A stretch of 64,000 nt of DNA from Chitinophagales bacterium (GCA_020636475.1 JACJXU010000005.1:62001-126000); one strand, 5' to 3'. Positions 9,508 to 18,960 are shown, numbered from the stretch's first letter. Made by a program: numbers and translations. Notes: generated by a model not told the origin, from the sequence alone.

Positions 9508-9834
9508 TTAGTCTTCGTCATTTATATAAAAAATCACTTCATTGTCGCGTTTCATAAAATATTTCTCCCGCGCCAATTTTTCCGAAAGCTCAAAATCCCT
9601 TGTAACATTGAGTTGTTTGTTAAATGCACGGGCTTCGTCTATCTGCGCCTGAAGTTGTGTTTGTTGATGTTCCAAATAGCTTATTTCGCGGTTTAGTTTA
9701 AATCGTCTTATAAAATTATCGCTGTCTATAAATCCTACAAATAGTAAAAAAATAGCAATCGCCGCCGCATATTTATTGCGTAATATTTCGGGAATATATG
9801 CCAATAGTTTGTCGTATTGGGAAAATGTTTTCAT
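9508..9834 (-). CDS. Septum formation initiator DivIC/FtsB-like protein
   Basis: 108 residues. One transmembrane helix (about 23-38) is followed by a coiled coil (about 45-75, 'YLEHQQTQLQAQIDEARAFN') and the typical Bacteroidota ending 'AREKYFMKRDNEVIFYI'. This is the architecture of the divisome bitopic protein that pairs with FtsL and FtsQ. It lies directly upstream of menB. Assignment to FtsB versus DivIC is only a naming matter at this distance. Confidence 0.85.
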   Translation of the reverse strand: MKTFSQYDKLLAYIPEILRNKYAAAIAIFLLFVGFIDSDNFIRRFKLNREISYLEHQQTQLQAQIDEARAFNKQLNVTRDFELSEKLAREKYFMKRDNEVIFYINDED

Positions 9835-9975
9835 ACCTAAAAAGCTATGGATGAAATAATATTTTGTAAAGTTACAACTTTCATAGTATTCGCTCTTTTG
9901 TAATCCAAAATATAAACTATTAAGGCGTTAGCTTGTTTAGAGGAAAAGTTATTTTTACGCAAAAATTTTAATTGT

Positions 9976-10824
9976 ATGAAGAAAATTATCCTTTTTAACG
10001 TATTAGCGATGTTTTTGTGGCTTTCGGTAGGTTTGCAAGCGCAAATTCAGACACCGCGCCCCAGTCCGCTTAGTACGCTTTCGCAAAAAGTAGGTTTGAG
10101 TGATGTAGAAGTTACATACTCTCGTCCCGGCGTTAAAGACCGTGTTATTTTTGGTGATTTGGTTCCTTTGGGCGAAATGTGGCGTGCCGGCGCAAATGCT
10201 TCCACTAAAATTAAGTTTTCGGACGATGTGAAAATTGAGGGAAAAGATTTGCCGAAAGGCGAATACGCAATTTACATTGTACCCAATGCTAAAAGTTGGG
10301 ATATTATTTTTTACAAAGATATAACACAATGGGGCTTGCCGGAAGAATATAAAACCGAAGACGAATCTTTGCGCCTAAGTGTTCCTACACACGCTTATCC
10401 GACAAAAGTAGAAACGTTTACCATTAATGTAAGCGATATTGAAAACGATAATGCCAATTTGGAGTTTTTATGGGAAAATACGCAAGTAAAAGCGAACATG
10501 GCTTTTGAAGTAGCAGAACGCGTACAGAAAAACATTGAAAAAGTACTTGCCGGGCCCGACTACAACGATTATTATCAGGCGGCAGCGTTTTATCATGACG
10601 AAGGCAAAGACCTCGACCAAGCTTTGGAGTGGGTAAATAAGTCTATTGCGCTGGAGCCTAAGTTTTATATTGTGCGCCGCAAGGCACTTATTCTTGCTGA
10701 TATGGGACGCTACAAAGAAGCGATTGAAGCGGCAAAACAATCGATGGCTATGGCGCAAGAGGCTGGCAACAAAGATTATGTACGCAACAATGAAAAATCT
10801 ATTAAAGAATGGATGCAGAAGTAA
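9976..10824 (+). CDS. DUF2911 domain protein with TPR-like C-terminus
   Basis: 282 residues, signal peptide about 1-22 ('LWLSVGLQAQ'). The DUF2911 domain spans about 30-175, with characteristic 'VEVTYSRPGVKDRVIFGDLV', 'GEMWRAGANASTKI' and 'LPKGEYAIYIVP'. A TPR-like helical part follows ('DLDQALEWVNKSIALEPKF', 'GRYKEAIEAAKQSM'). It is a common exported protein of Bacteroidota with no settled function. Probably periplasmic. Confidence 0.85.
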   Translation: MKKIILFNVLAMFLWLSVGLQAQIQTPRPSPLSTLSQKVGLSDVEVTYSRPGVKDRVIFGDLVPLGEMWRAGANASTKIKFSDDVKIEGKDLPKGEYAIYIVPNAKSWDIIFYKDITQWGLPEEYKTEDESLRLSVPTHAYPTKVETFTINVSDIENDNANLEFLWENTQVKANMAFEVAERVQKNIEKVLAGPDYNDYYQAAAFYHDEGKDLDQALEWVNKSIALEPKFYIVRRKALILADMGRYKEAIEAAKQSMAMAQEAGNKDYVRNNEKSIKEWMQK

Positions 10825-10861
10825 TTATTGCTTACTTTGTGCCTAAACTTTTACGGTCGAA

Positions 10862-11152
10862 ATGTTAAAATATACAGAAACTACTCTCAAAAAATTGGAG
10901 CAATTGTTTCAACTTTCGGGTGTACAAATCCGCTATGGAAAGGGCAATTTTCAAAGCGGATTTTGTATTTTGCAAGAAAAAAATATCATTGTTATCAATA
11001 AATTTTACGAAACGGAGGCGCGTATCAATACGCTGTTGGACTTGCTTCAAAATACTACATTGCCGCTCGCCGATACGCTGAGTTCCGATATGCAAAAACT
11101 CCTCCACCAAATCGCGCAGCAACAAGAAAACGCTCTTAGCGAAAAGCCTTAA
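10862..11152 (+). CDS. Small conserved hypothetical protein
   Basis: 96 residues, no signal peptide or membrane segment. Features are an N-terminal helix ('TTLKKLEQLFQ'), a strand-turn-strand core ('VQIRYGKGNFQSGFCILQEK', 'IIVINKFYETEARIN') and a C-terminal helix. The pattern suggests a compact alpha-beta fold, and I believe similar short proteins occur across Bacteroidota, but I do not recognise a named family. Its last 17 nt overlap the 3' end of the convergent FAD oxidoreductase gene. Confidence 0.6.
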   Translation: MLKYTETTLKKLEQLFQLSGVQIRYGKGNFQSGFCILQEKNIIVINKFYETEARINTLLDLLQNTTLPLADTLSSDMQKLLHQIAQQQENALSEKP

Positions 11153-12197
11153 ATCGGCTCAAAGCAATAGTTGGAGGCAGATTTTCCTGTTGAAAAAGAT
11201 ATTTTGCTAAAAAATGCGCCATGAGCGGTGCGTACAAATATGCCTTGGTTCCCAAGCCATTGAGTATGGTTACTGGCGGATATTCTTTCAAATTGCCTAC
11301 AATTGGTCGGCGGTCGGGGCTGCCCGGACGAATTCCCGCCTGCATATTTTGTATTTTGTAAGGTACCAATAAATTTTCCTGTAACAATTTACGCAGTTCC
11401 TCCAGCATAGCAAGATTGGGCGTTTCCGAAAGCTCATTCCAATGGTATGTGCTTCCTATCCACCATATTTTTTCCGATTGTGGCGCCGCCATTACACCAC
11501 ATTTGTACATAAAATGCCTGTCTAATTCGTCAATTTCCGCAAGTAAAACCTCTCCTTTGCAAGCATTGATAGGCAAACGTGCAAACAAAGGATTGGAAAG
11601 CACCTTGTAGCCCTCGCAAAACACCACAAAAGAGGCTTCCATGTCTTTGTAAATTACTTTGTCGGAAAAAATAGTAAGTTGTTCGTGGCAAAATTGCTCT
11701 TCGCACAGCATATTTTTTTCGCTAAAAAATTGCCGAAAAGTTGCCAAAAGATGTTGGGTATTAATATGTGCAGCGGGAAAAATATCAACACTGCCAAAAG
11801 TGTTTTTCCAAGCAGAAGTGTGTCGTTCCGATGCGGACAAATGTAAAGCCTGTACGTATTTTTGGTAAGGATTTTCTTGGGCAAAAGCAGCTAAGGTGTT
11901 TTGGTCGCCAATATGTGCAAGATAGCGCTTTATGGGTTTTTGGCGTAAAAATTTTGTATGAAAAAATGTTTCCCAATACTGGTAAAAATGTTGTGCTTCT
12001 GCAAAAGCATTCTCAAATTCCCACGCCAAGCCCCAATTTTTTCCGGTAAGCGGATTAATTACGCCTGCCGCTACTTCCGAAGCGACGGGCTTGTGTCGTT
12101 CGTCAATGAGAATTATTTTTTTGTTGTACTCCAAAGCTTTGGCGGCTATGGCAGTTCCGGCAATACCTTGTCCAACAATTATTAGGTCGTATTTCAT
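11136..12197 (-). CDS. FAD-dependent oxidoreductase (DAO family)
   Basis: 353 residues from the ATG at 12197, which places the Rossmann strand at the very start as is usual: 'YDLIIVGQGIAGTAIAA' (GxGxxG), then 'IILIDE' with the acidic ribose-binding residue. Later motifs are 'ASEVAAGVINPLTGKNW' and near the C-terminus 'NMQAGIRPGSPDRRPIVG' and 'LNGLGTKAYLYAP', all as in the glycine-oxidase/D-amino-acid oxidase (DAO, PF01266) class. The substrate cannot be inferred. It converges on the small gene at 10862. Confidence 0.8.
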   Translation of the reverse strand: MKYDLIIVGQGIAGTAIAAKALEYNKKIILIDERHKPVASEVAAGVINPLTGKNWGLAWEFENAFAEAQHFYQYWETFFHTKFLRQKPIKRYLAHIGDQNTLAAFAQENPYQKYVQALHLSASERHTSAWKNTFGSVDIFPAAHINTQHLLATFRQFFSEKNMLCEEQFCHEQLTIFSDKVIYKDMEASFVVFCEGYKVLSNPLFARLPINACKGEVLLAEIDELDRHFMYKCGVMAAPQSEKIWWIGSTYHWNELSETPNLAMLEELRKLLQENLLVPYKIQNMQAGIRPGSPDRRPIVGNLKEYPPVTILNGLGTKAYLYAPLMAHFLAKYLFQQENLPPTIALSRFKAFR

Positions 12198-12212
12198 AGA
12201 GAAACCAAACAA

Positions 12213-12245
12213 AAAAGACCACTAAGAAAATCGCAGTGGTCTTTT
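12213..12245 (-). terminator. Terminator for glutamate dehydrogenase
   Basis: A perfect 11-bp inverted repeat (AAAAGACCACT/AGTGGTCTTTT) lies between the FAD oxidoreductase start and the glutamate dehydrogenase stop. Read on the minus strand, the stem is followed by a T-rich run, so it terminates the dehydrogenase transcript. Confidence 0.75.
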
Positions 12246-12281
12246 GAGAGAAAAAAAATTATTTCAGATAAAATACTTCTA

Positions 12282-13703
12282 CTAAGGGAAAATACCCATT
12301 GATTGGTAAGCAACCGCTACACGCTCAATCGCTACGCGGAAAGCTGCTGTACGCAGGTTTGGAACATCTTTAGGGTTTTGTTTTAACGCCTCGCGCAAAG
12401 GATAATACGAAGAAATCATGGTTTCTTCTAAGCCTGAGTTTACAATATCAATTTCGTCGGCACCTTTTAGCAAAGCGCGTTGCTCGGCTTGTACATTTCT
12501 TCCGGTCATAGATTCTATGGTGCGGATAATATTAGAGAAAGCACCTTGATTGAATCGTTTGTCCATACGCCCAAAGTTTACATGCGAAAGGTTTTTCAAC
12601 CACTCGAAATAAGAAACCGTTACACCTCCGGCATTTAAATAAATATCGGGAACAATCATTATGCCGCGCTCATTTAGAATATCTTCGGCTTCGGCGGTTA
12701 CAGGACCATTTGCTCCTTCGGCAACAATTTTTGCTTTAATGTGTGGGGCATTTCCTTCATGAATTTGTGATTCTAAAGCTGCGGGTACTAAAATGTCGCA
12801 ATCTAAGGTTAAAGCATCATTGCGCGCATCTAAGTTTTCGGCACCCGGACAGTTAAGAATTTCTCCGGTAGCTTTTCTGTGCTGATACGCCGCTTCTACA
12901 TCAATACCGTCTTTGTTGTAAATAGAGCCATTGTACTCTGCTATGGCAATAATAATAGCCCCTTCTTCTTGTAAAAACTTAGCGGCATGATAACCCACAT
13001 TTCCCAAACCTTGCACAATTACACGTTTTCCGGCAAGTCCGGGCGTAAGTCCAATGGCATTCATATCTTCGGCAATGCTGCATATTTCTTTTAGTCCGTA
13101 GCACAAGCCGCGTCCGGTAGCTTCCGTACGACCATTTACGCCGCCTGAAGAAATCGGTTTTCCGGTTACACACCCATAGGCATCAATTTCTCCTGCATTA
13201 AAGGTGGCGTAGGTATCTAAAATCCACGCCATTTCGCGCTCACCTGTTCCGTAGTCGGGAGCAGGTACGTCAATAGCTGGTCCGATAAAATTCTTTTTGA
13301 TAAGTTCGGTAGTATAGCGGCGGGTAATACGTTCCAACAAATCGGTAGAGCATTTTGAAGGACTTATTTTTACACCACCTTTTGCTCCGCCAAAGGGAAC
13401 ATCTACTATTGCACATTTATAGGTCATAAGTGCTGCCAAAGCCATTACCTCGTCTTGGTTTACATAACTGCTGAAGCGAATACCTCCTTTGCACGGTACA
13501 CGGTGATGGCTGTGCTGTACACGATAGGCTTCAATAACTTCAATGTCGTTGCCTACACGTATCGGAAAGCGCATTTGATACACACTGTTACATGCCTTAA
13601 TTTGGTCTAAAAGTCCTTTTGATAGCGGGAGCGTAGAAGCTGCTCTGTCGAAATTTAACTCTACATTTTCAAAAAATGTGTACTTTGATCGTTGAGTTGC
13701 CAT
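12282..13703 (-). CDS. gdhA: Glutamate dehydrogenase (Glu/Leu/Phe/Val family)
   Basis: 473 residues. Interconverts glutamate and 2-oxoglutarate plus ammonia with NAD(P). Substrate-binding lysines are visible in 'PCKGGIRFS' (Lys72) and 'GGAKGG' (Lys108), the catalytic Asp in '[17 protein letters not shown]' (about 145-150), and the cofactor Rossmann motif in '[14 protein letters not shown]' (GLGNVG at 232-237). The length fits a hexameric bacterial or archaeal-type enzyme. Monocistronic: its own terminator follows, and the upstream gene is separated by 75 nt. Confidence 0.93.
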   Translation of the reverse strand: MATQRSKYTFFENVELNFDRAASTLPLSKGLLDQIKACNSVYQMRFPIRVGNDIEVIEAYRVQHSHHRVPCKGGIRFSSYVNQDEVMALAALMTYKCAIVDVPFGGAKGGVKISPSKCSTDLLERITRRYTTELIKKNFIGPAIDVPAPDYGTGEREMAWILDTYATFNAGEIDAYGCVTGKPISSGGVNGRTEATGRGLCYGLKEICSIAEDMNAIGLTPGLAGKRVIVQGLGNVGYHAAKFLQEEGAIIIAIAEYNGSIYNKDGIDVEAAYQHRKATGEILNCPGAENLDARNDALTLDCDILVPAALESQIHEGNAPHIKAKIVAEGANGPVTAEAEDILNERGIMIVPDIYLNAGGVTVSYFEWLKNLSHVNFGRMDKRFNQGAFSNIIRTIESMTGRNVQAEQRALLKGADEIDIVNSGLEETMISSYYPLREALKQNPKDVPNLRTAAFRVAIERVAVAYQSMGIFP

Positions 13704-13778
13704 ATAAAATTTGGATTAGAAGTGAGAATTTTTTGATTGATGAAAAAAGTATTTCTTATAAAAGTATAAAAATTTTGT

Positions 13779-13976
13779 TTAATTCAAATGTTGCGAGTGC
13801 CTTTCGTATTTTTTTAATTGATTTTCTATGCGAAAAAGATAAAAAATAATTCCGGCAAAAATTACCAATATTACTGCTACCACTACATATATTTTCCCCG
13901 ATTGCCTAAGTGCATCAGCCATTTCGGGCGTGTTGCTTGTTTGCCATAAAATCCATAAAAGACTATTCCAAAGCAT
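13779..13976 (-). CDS. ccmD: CcmD-like small membrane protein
   Basis: 65 residues with one transmembrane helix (about 28-48, 'IYVVVAVILVIFAGIIFYLF') and a charged tail. Its position directly after ccmC, in a ccmB-ccmC-ccmD order, and the helix-then-charged-tail form fit CcmD, which helps release holo-CcmE from the CcmABC complex. The sequence itself is too short for certainty. No ccmE or ccmA is adjacent. Confidence 0.65.
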   Translation of the reverse strand: MLWNSLLWILWQTSNTPEMADALRQSGKIYVVVAVILVIFAGIIFYLFRIENQLKKYERHSQHLN

Positions 13977-13987
13977 AATGCGAATAT

Positions 13988-14671
13988 TTATAAGGAAGAA
14001 TGATTATAGTTAGGGTCAAAAATGAGGCGCAGCCGTATGCGTAAGCTACTTATCCATAGGCCCAAAAGCGTAAATCCCATTACCGCCGGATAAAATACCA
14101 AACGCATTTGGTTGTCCAAGTCATATACCACAAAGCCATTGTTTCCGCCATTGGAAGGATGGAGTGAGTCGGTGAGGCGAGGCACTACAAACAAGAGTGG
14201 AATCATGCTAAAAAATGCAAAAATGTTATATACTGCCGAAATACGGGCGCGTTTGGTAGGGTCGGGAATAGAAGCGCGCAAAATGCTATACGCAAAATAA
14301 ATAAGCAAAGCAATGGCGGACATGTTTTGCTTAGGGTCGCCGTTCCAAGGTGAACCCCAAGTATAATTTGCCCAAATCATACCCGTCAATAAACCCAACA
14401 CCCCAAGCAACAAGCCTACATTCGCCGTCTCTACTGCCATAAGGTCGTCCGATAGTTTTCCTCTGTACAAATACAAAATGCTATACACCAACGAAACAGT
14501 AAACAAAATAATCATTCCAAACCACATAGGCACGTGGTAATACAAATTGCGGATAGTTTCGTTGAGAATATTGAGGCGTGGTACGGCAAAAAGCAAACCT
14601 CCTACAACGGTGTAGCACAACAAAAATATTGCTAATAACTTCCACCAAGATTGTTGCATTAATTTTACCAT
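13988..14671 (-). CDS. ccmC: Heme export/cytochrome c maturation protein CcmC (CcsA family)
   Basis: 227 residues from the ATG at 14671; the frame is open up to 14734, but the extra residues are unconserved and would overlap ccmB. About six transmembrane helices. The heme-handling tryptophan-rich loop is present as 'WANYTWGSPWNGDPKQ', and flanking His residues as in 'YYHVPMW' and 'DSLHPSN'. It presents heme to the periplasmic chaperone for c-type cytochromes. It lies between ccmB and ccmD and shares their transcript. Confidence 0.88.
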   Translation of the reverse strand: MVKLMQQSWWKLLAIFLLCYTVVGGLLFAVPRLNILNETIRNLYYHVPMWFGMIILFTVSLVYSILYLYRGKLSDDLMAVETANVGLLLGVLGLLTGMIWANYTWGSPWNGDPKQNMSAIALLIYFAYSILRASIPDPTKRARISAVYNIFAFFSMIPLLFVVPRLTDSLHPSNGGNNGFVVYDLDNQMRLVFYPAVMGFTLLGLWISSLRIRLRLIFDPNYNHSSL

Positions 14672-14721
14672 AATACTGTTTGCTTTTTCAAATTTGCTAC
14701 TTTGGGTATGCCCACAAACAT

Positions 14722-15384
14722 TTATTCGCGCCAAAGATACGGAAATAATATATAGGATAATGCAGGCAGAATAATATTAATTGTGAGCAATACCTGCAAA
14801 TTATTGTTAAAATTGCTGTCCTTGCCTGTTATTGAAGCCGTAGAAATACTTAACAATAGCGCAATAATAGGAATAATGATAGGAAAACTGAGAATAGGCA
14901 TGAGCATACTTTGGTTGCTACCAGCCTTTGCTGCAATAGAAGCTACTAAGGTAAATGTGTTGGAAAAACTCACTGCACCTAATACGATTGCCCAAAAAAA
15001 CAAACCTTTGTGCTGAACAGGATTGCCCAGAACAATGGAATATGCCAGTACTGCCAACAAAGAAATAACCAACAATAATACCGTATTATATAATATTTTT
15101 GACAAAATAACGGCTTCTGCTTGTACCAGCGTGTAGTAATACAACTGCCGTGCGGCGGACTCTTGCAAAAAACTTTTGGCAATAGCATTGACCGATACAA
15201 AGAGCAAAATAATCCAAAGCATTGCCATCCAAGTAGCGGGTTTTAGCTGCAACACCGACATATACACCACCATAATCGTAGCACTTACATAGAGCAGCAA
15301 GCCATTAAGAGCGTAGCGTTGCCGCCATTCGAGCAACAAATCCTTGCGGATTAGCCATACAATTTCTTTGAGGAGGCGAGGCAT
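14722..15384 (-). CDS. ccmB: Heme exporter protein CcmB
   Basis: 220 residues from the ATG at 15384 ('MPRLLKEIVWLIRKDLLLEWR' is the usual family start). Six hydrophobic segments follow, including 'VLGAVSFSNTFTLVASIAAK', typical of the ABC-2-like permease subunit that works with the ATPase CcmA and with CcmC. No ccmA is in the window. The 3' end reaches the ccmC start, and PPK2 precedes it by about 60 nt on the same strand. Confidence 0.88.
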   Translation of the reverse strand: MPRLLKEIVWLIRKDLLLEWRQRYALNGLLLYVSATIMVVYMSVLQLKPATWMAMLWIILLFVSVNAIAKSFLQESAARQLYYYTLVQAEAVILSKILYNTVLLLVISLLAVLAYSIVLGNPVQHKGLFFWAIVLGAVSFSNTFTLVASIAAKAGSNQSMLMPILSFPIIIPIIALLLSISTASITGKDSNFNNNLQVLLTINIILPALSYILFPYLWRE

Positions 15385-15444
15385 TAAAATTTTGTTCGGA
15401 ATAAAAAGTACATTTAAGCCCTCAAAAATACTACTTTTTGCCAA

Positions 15445-16188
15445 TTACTTTTTGAGCGAGGGCCATTGCATGTCAAAACTTTTGAGCGTATGAACCATCG
15501 TTTGCGCAATAAGATATTCTTTGTACCAATTTTTGTCGGAAGGAATAATATGCCATTCGGGTTTATTGCAATGGGCAAAAACATCTTCGTAGGCTTGCAT
15601 ATATTGCGTCCATTTTTGGCGTTCTTCAAAATCGCCGGCATTGTGTTTCCAATATTTTTGTGGATTTGTCATGCGTTCTTCCAAGCGAACCAACTGCTCG
15701 TCATACGAAACATGAAGATAAAATTTCAGTACCGTGCAGCCCGTATCTTGCAGCAATTTCTCAAAATTATTAATTTGCTCAAAACGATTATACACCGTTT
15801 CTTCGTCAATCCATTTATTCACCCGTTGAATAAGCACGTCTTCGTAGTGCGAGCGGTCGAATAGTTGAATAATTCCTTTGGGCGGCGCGTGTTGGTGAAT
15901 ACGCCACAAAAAATCGTGCGCCATTTCCTCGTCACTGGGTTTTTTAAAAGACCTTACGCTACAGCCCGCCGGATTTACGTGTTTAAAAACTTTTCGGATA
16001 GTGCCGCCTTTGCCGCTGGCATCCATTCCTTGCAATATTACCAACAAACTGCGCTTTCGCTCGGCAAACATTTTTAGTTGTAGTTCTTCCAATTCTTTGG
16101 AAAGAATTTTAGTTGCGGCTTTAATATTCTTTTTGTTTTGGGCAATTTCGAGAGGTGGTAAGTTGGAAATTTCCGATAATATGGGCAT
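15445..16188 (-). CDS. Polyphosphate kinase 2 family protein
   Basis: 247 residues from the ATG at 16188. PPK2 enzymes transfer phosphate between polyphosphate and nucleotides. Walker A 'GMDASGKGG' lies at 54-62, the lid motif 'FDRSHYEDVLIQRV' at about 110-123, and 'KPSDEEMAHDFLWR' near 83, all standard for single-domain PPK2. Whether it prefers AMP, ADP or GDP cannot be read from sequence by eye. It is the first gene of a likely operon with ccmB-ccmC-ccmD, with a promoter-like sequence about 85-110 nt upstream. Confidence 0.9.
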   Translation of the reverse strand: MPILSEISNLPPLEIAQNKKNIKAATKILSKELEELQLKMFAERKRSLLVILQGMDASGKGGTIRKVFKHVNPAGCSVRSFKKPSDEEMAHDFLWRIHQHAPPKGIIQLFDRSHYEDVLIQRVNKWIDEETVYNRFEQINNFEKLLQDTGCTVLKFYLHVSYDEQLVRLEERMTNPQKYWKHNAGDFEERQKWTQYMQAYEDVFAHCNKPEWHIIPSDKNWYKEYLIAQTMVHTLKSFDMQWPSLKK

Positions 16189-16271
16189 AAAATGAATGAT
16201 TGTATAAAAAACAGAAAACACAAAGCAACAAAATTTTTTCAGTATTCATACATATTTTGTAAAACAAGCCT

Positions 16272-16303
16272 CAAAAGTATTTTCCCAATTATTGTTTGCC
16301 AAT
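16272..16303 (-). promoter_or_regulatory. Putative promoter of the PPK2-ccmBCD operon
   Basis: On the minus strand, ATTG is followed after 20 nt by TACTTTTG, close to the Bacteroidota sigma-A pattern TTTG-N19-21-TAnnTTTG. Distance to the PPK2 start codon is about 85 nt. Confidence 0.5.
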
Positions 16304-16349
16304 CCGCAAATTATTCTTTTCTTACCACCATACTTTTACACTATTGTAG

Positions 16350-16357
16350 TAGTTTTG
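16350..16357 (+). promoter_or_regulatory. Putative -7 box of ctaA
   Basis: TAGTTTTG matches TAnnTTTG and lies 22 nt before the heme A synthase ATG. No good TTTG -33 element is seen at the right distance. Confidence 0.4.
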
Positions 16358-16378
16358 CGGTGTATTTTTTTGCTATAA

Positions 16379-17434
16379 ATGAAAAATAAAATCAATAAAC
16401 TACTAAGTACGGGCTTGTTTATTTTGCTGTTAATGCTACTGGTGCAAGTTGCTATTGGCGGCATCACGCGCCTTACAGGTTCGGGCTTGTCTATCACCCG
16501 TTGGGATATTGTTACAGGTACACTACCGCCGCTTAGTGGCGATGCGTGGCAGGCTGCTTTCGATGCTTACAAACAAAGCCCCCAGTACAAATTGCTAAAT
16601 CACGGCATGTCCTTGCGCGATTTTAAGTTTATTTACTTTTGGGAATGGCTTCATCGTTTGTGGGGACGTTTGGGATTTCTGTGGCTGATGGGTATGTTTT
16701 TCTATTTTATATTTTCGTACAAATTGCCGCCCAAATACAAAAAGAATTTCATTTGGCTTATTCTTTTATATCTGTCGCAAGGTTTGCTCGGTTGGATTAT
16801 GGTAAAAAGTGGTTTGGTGGACAAGCCCTACGTGAGTCATTATCGGCTAACGGCGCACTTGCTGCTGGCATTGTTGCTCATTGCCTACGTAATTTGGTTT
16901 ATGGTACAAGTACGCATTACGCCCGAACAAAAACTCTATCGCCCTGACTTGCGCAACAAAGCTTGGTGGATTACCGCCTTGCTGGTGGTACAAATTATTT
17001 ATGGCGGATTTATGGCAGGTCTTAAAGCTGCAGGCTGGTACGCTACTTGGCCCCTGATGAACGGACAATGGCTACCCGACAATATGTTTGATGGTAATTT
17101 GCCTTGGTGGGAAAATTTCAGCGAAAACCGCGCCACCATACAGTTTATGCACCGCAACATTGCTTTTGTGTTGAGTTTGCTACTCTTGTGGTATATCCGC
17201 AAAATTTGGCAATTAAAGCCCAATCCTTACTTCGCTTTCGCCAGCAGATTACTTTTGGTTTTGTTAATAGCACAAGTCACCTTAGGCATTAGCACTATAC
17301 TACAATCCAGCGGCGACTACGTGCCCTTATTGTGGGGTTCGCTGCATCAGCTTTGTGGTTTGGCATTGCTCAGTTGTATGTTATTTCTCAATTTTCAGTA
17401 CAACAAACAGCTACTTATTGCGCCAAAGAATTAA
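16379..17434 (+). CDS. ctaA: Heme A synthase (COX15/CtaA)
   Basis: 351 residues with about eight transmembrane helices. Converts heme O to heme A for aa3-type cytochrome oxidase. The four conserved heme-ligand histidines are visible: 'EWLHRLWGRL', 'HYRLTAHL', 'FMHRNIAF' and 'SLHQLCG'. The N-terminal 'IGGITRLTGSGLSITRWDI' is diagnostic of the family. Length agrees with the COX15 type. It implies a heme-aa3 oxidase elsewhere, fitting the ccm genes nearby and an aerobic lifestyle. Confidence 0.95.
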   Translation: MKNKINKLLSTGLFILLLMLLVQVAIGGITRLTGSGLSITRWDIVTGTLPPLSGDAWQAAFDAYKQSPQYKLLNHGMSLRDFKFIYFWEWLHRLWGRLGFLWLMGMFFYFIFSYKLPPKYKKNFIWLILLYLSQGLLGWIMVKSGLVDKPYVSHYRLTAHLLLALLLIAYVIWFMVQVRITPEQKLYRPDLRNKAWWITALLVVQIIYGGFMAGLKAAGWYATWPLMNGQWLPDNMFDGNLPWWENFSENRATIQFMHRNIAFVLSLLLLWYIRKIWQLKPNPYFAFASRLLLVLLIAQVTLGISTILQSSGDYVPLLWGSLHQLCGLALLSCMLFLNFQYNKQLLIAPKN

Positions 17435-17718
17435 TACCAAAACAGTATGAAAGTTGCGTATTGGTTTAGGAATTATTAAGGGTAAGTATCTGCTCCGAAA
17501 CTTTGGGGGCAAATCTATGCTTGGGGACTTCTTCATTTTCTTTGCTTGTCCAAAGAAAACGAAGCAAAAGAAACGACACTTTTTTCAAGGTATTTTTGCC
17601 GTTGCAGGGCAAAACCGCAGTTTTTGGGCTAAATTTTTTACAAGGCTTCAAAAATTTTTAACGCCCCAAAACTGCTATACGGCGAAAAAAGATTTTTCCC
17701 TTCTTTAATATGCAATAG
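17435..17718. other. Intergenic spacer with a repeat-like segment
   Basis: No gene is called. A segment around 17530-17580 (tttgcttgtccaaagaaaac and following) reads like the scattered 'gcttgtccaaagaaa' type of intergenic sequence I have seen in other Bacteroidota; this is recollection, not a search. A plus-strand frame at 17454-17708 is Lys/Phe-rich and looks random. Confidence 0.35.
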
Positions 17719-18405
17719 CTATTCGATTTTGGTATAATAATTCCGCTCGCCAAAAAGCAAACTCCCTACGCGTACAAGCGTACTGCCTTCTTCCAAAGCA
17801 ATAGCATAATCGCCGCTCATACCCATTGATATTTCTTTAAAAAAGGGCTTATCGGCAAAAAAATCTTTTTTCAAGACATCAAAATAGTTTTTCAACTGCC
17901 GAAATTCGCTTCGCACTAATGCCGTATCATTACTAAACGAAGCCATACCCATTACCCCGCAAATACGCACATGTTGCATATTGGCAAAAGTATTACTACT
18001 TAAAAGTTTTTTGGCTTGGGCAAGGTCTAAACCAAACTTTGTCTCTTCGGTGGCAATATGAAACTGCAACAAACAATCAACAACGCGCTGACATTTTGCC
18101 GCCCGTCTGTTCACTTCTTCCAATAGTTTCAGGCTGTCAATAGAATGAATCATCGATACAAATTCCACAATATACTTCACCTTATTGCTTTGCAAATGTC
18201 CTATCAAATGCCATGCAATATCGGCGGGACAAAGAGCTTTCTTTTCCACCATTTCTTGTACCTTGTTTTCCCCAAAAATACGCTGCCCTGCTTCGTACAG
18301 AGCTATAACATCACTCGCGGGTTTGGTTTTCGATACCGCAACCAATTGCGCATGCTGTTGTTTTACTTTTTGTGTAATGGCATTAAAGTTTTTGGTATTA
18401 ATCAT
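17719..18405 (-). CDS. YggS/PLPBP family pyridoxal phosphate homeostasis protein
   Basis: 228 residues, fold-type III PLP-binding protein without known catalysis, involved in vitamin B6 and amino-acid homeostasis. The PLP lysine sits in 'LVAVSKTKPASDV' (about 23-30). Other family motifs are 'FGENKVQEM', 'WHLIGHLQSNKVK', 'MHSIDSLKL' and the C-terminal 'ISMGMSGDYAIALEEGSTLV' and 'RVGSLLFGER'. Length is normal. Divergent from the DUF4296 gene, with 49 nt between them. Confidence 0.93.
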   Translation of the reverse strand: MINTKNFNAITQKVKQQHAQLVAVSKTKPASDVIALYEAGQRIFGENKVQEMVEKKALCPADIAWHLIGHLQSNKVKYIVEFVSMIHSIDSLKLLEEVNRRAAKCQRVVDCLLQFHIATEETKFGLDLAQAKKLLSSNTFANMQHVRICGVMGMASFSNDTALVRSEFRQLKNYFDVLKKDFFADKPFFKEISMGMSGDYAIALEEGSTLVRVGSLLFGERNYYTKIE

Positions 18406-18454
18406 TTTTCGCTAAAAAATACTTTTCGGTTAAATACTTTGTAAATTTACCCGT

Positions 18455-18856
18455 ATGGAAAAAAAATATGTTTCAATCTTTGTAATCATTATCATGCTGG
18501 GCATAGCGGCTTGTCAAAGCAATCGGCAAGGGCAAAACACTATTTCGCCAAGCGATATTCTACCCAAAGAAACATTTGTGTCGGTGCTGGTAGAGGCGCA
18601 TCTGGCAGAAGCAGCATTGCGTGGCGCACCTATAAGCAGCAAAGATAGCACCCTTCAAACGACTTTGCCGGAGGCTTATGCCTTTATTTTTGAAAAACAC
18701 CATATTCAGGCGCAAGATTTTGAAAAAACCATGCAATATTACACCCAACACCCTGACGATTTTTTGGTAGTGTACGATTTGGTAATGGAAAAATTAGCAA
18801 AAATGTCTTCGCAAATGCCTGCAAAAATAGATACGCTTGTGAAGTCTTTGGAATAA
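18455..18856 (+). CDS. DUF4296 lipoprotein
   Basis: 133 residues. A lipoprotein signal ends in G-I-A-A-C with Cys at residue 20. The rest matches the DUF4296 pattern: 'ILPKETFVSVLVEAHLAEAAL', then 'FEKTMQYYTQHPDDFLVVYD', a helical segment. Common in Bacteroidota, function unknown, presumably anchored in a membrane facing the periplasm. Confidence 0.8.
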   Translation: MEKKYVSIFVIIIMLGIAACQSNRQGQNTISPSDILPKETFVSVLVEAHLAEAALRGAPISSKDSTLQTTLPEAYAFIFEKHHIQAQDFEKTMQYYTQHPDDFLVVYDLVMEKLAKMSSQMPAKIDTLVKSLE

Positions 18857-18960
18857 TGTTTTGGTAATGATAATGTTCGAGCAAAAATCCCTCCAACAGA
18901 ACAAATTATCGCGAAAGCTAATTAATTTAATGTTTTATGCATAAGATTCGAATCGCAAAA

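Noticed and set aside
17454..17708. 84-codon plus-strand frame with 'CPKKTKQKKRHFF'
   Set aside because: Looks like translated intergenic repeat; no conserved domain, and the frame is Lys/Phe-rich.
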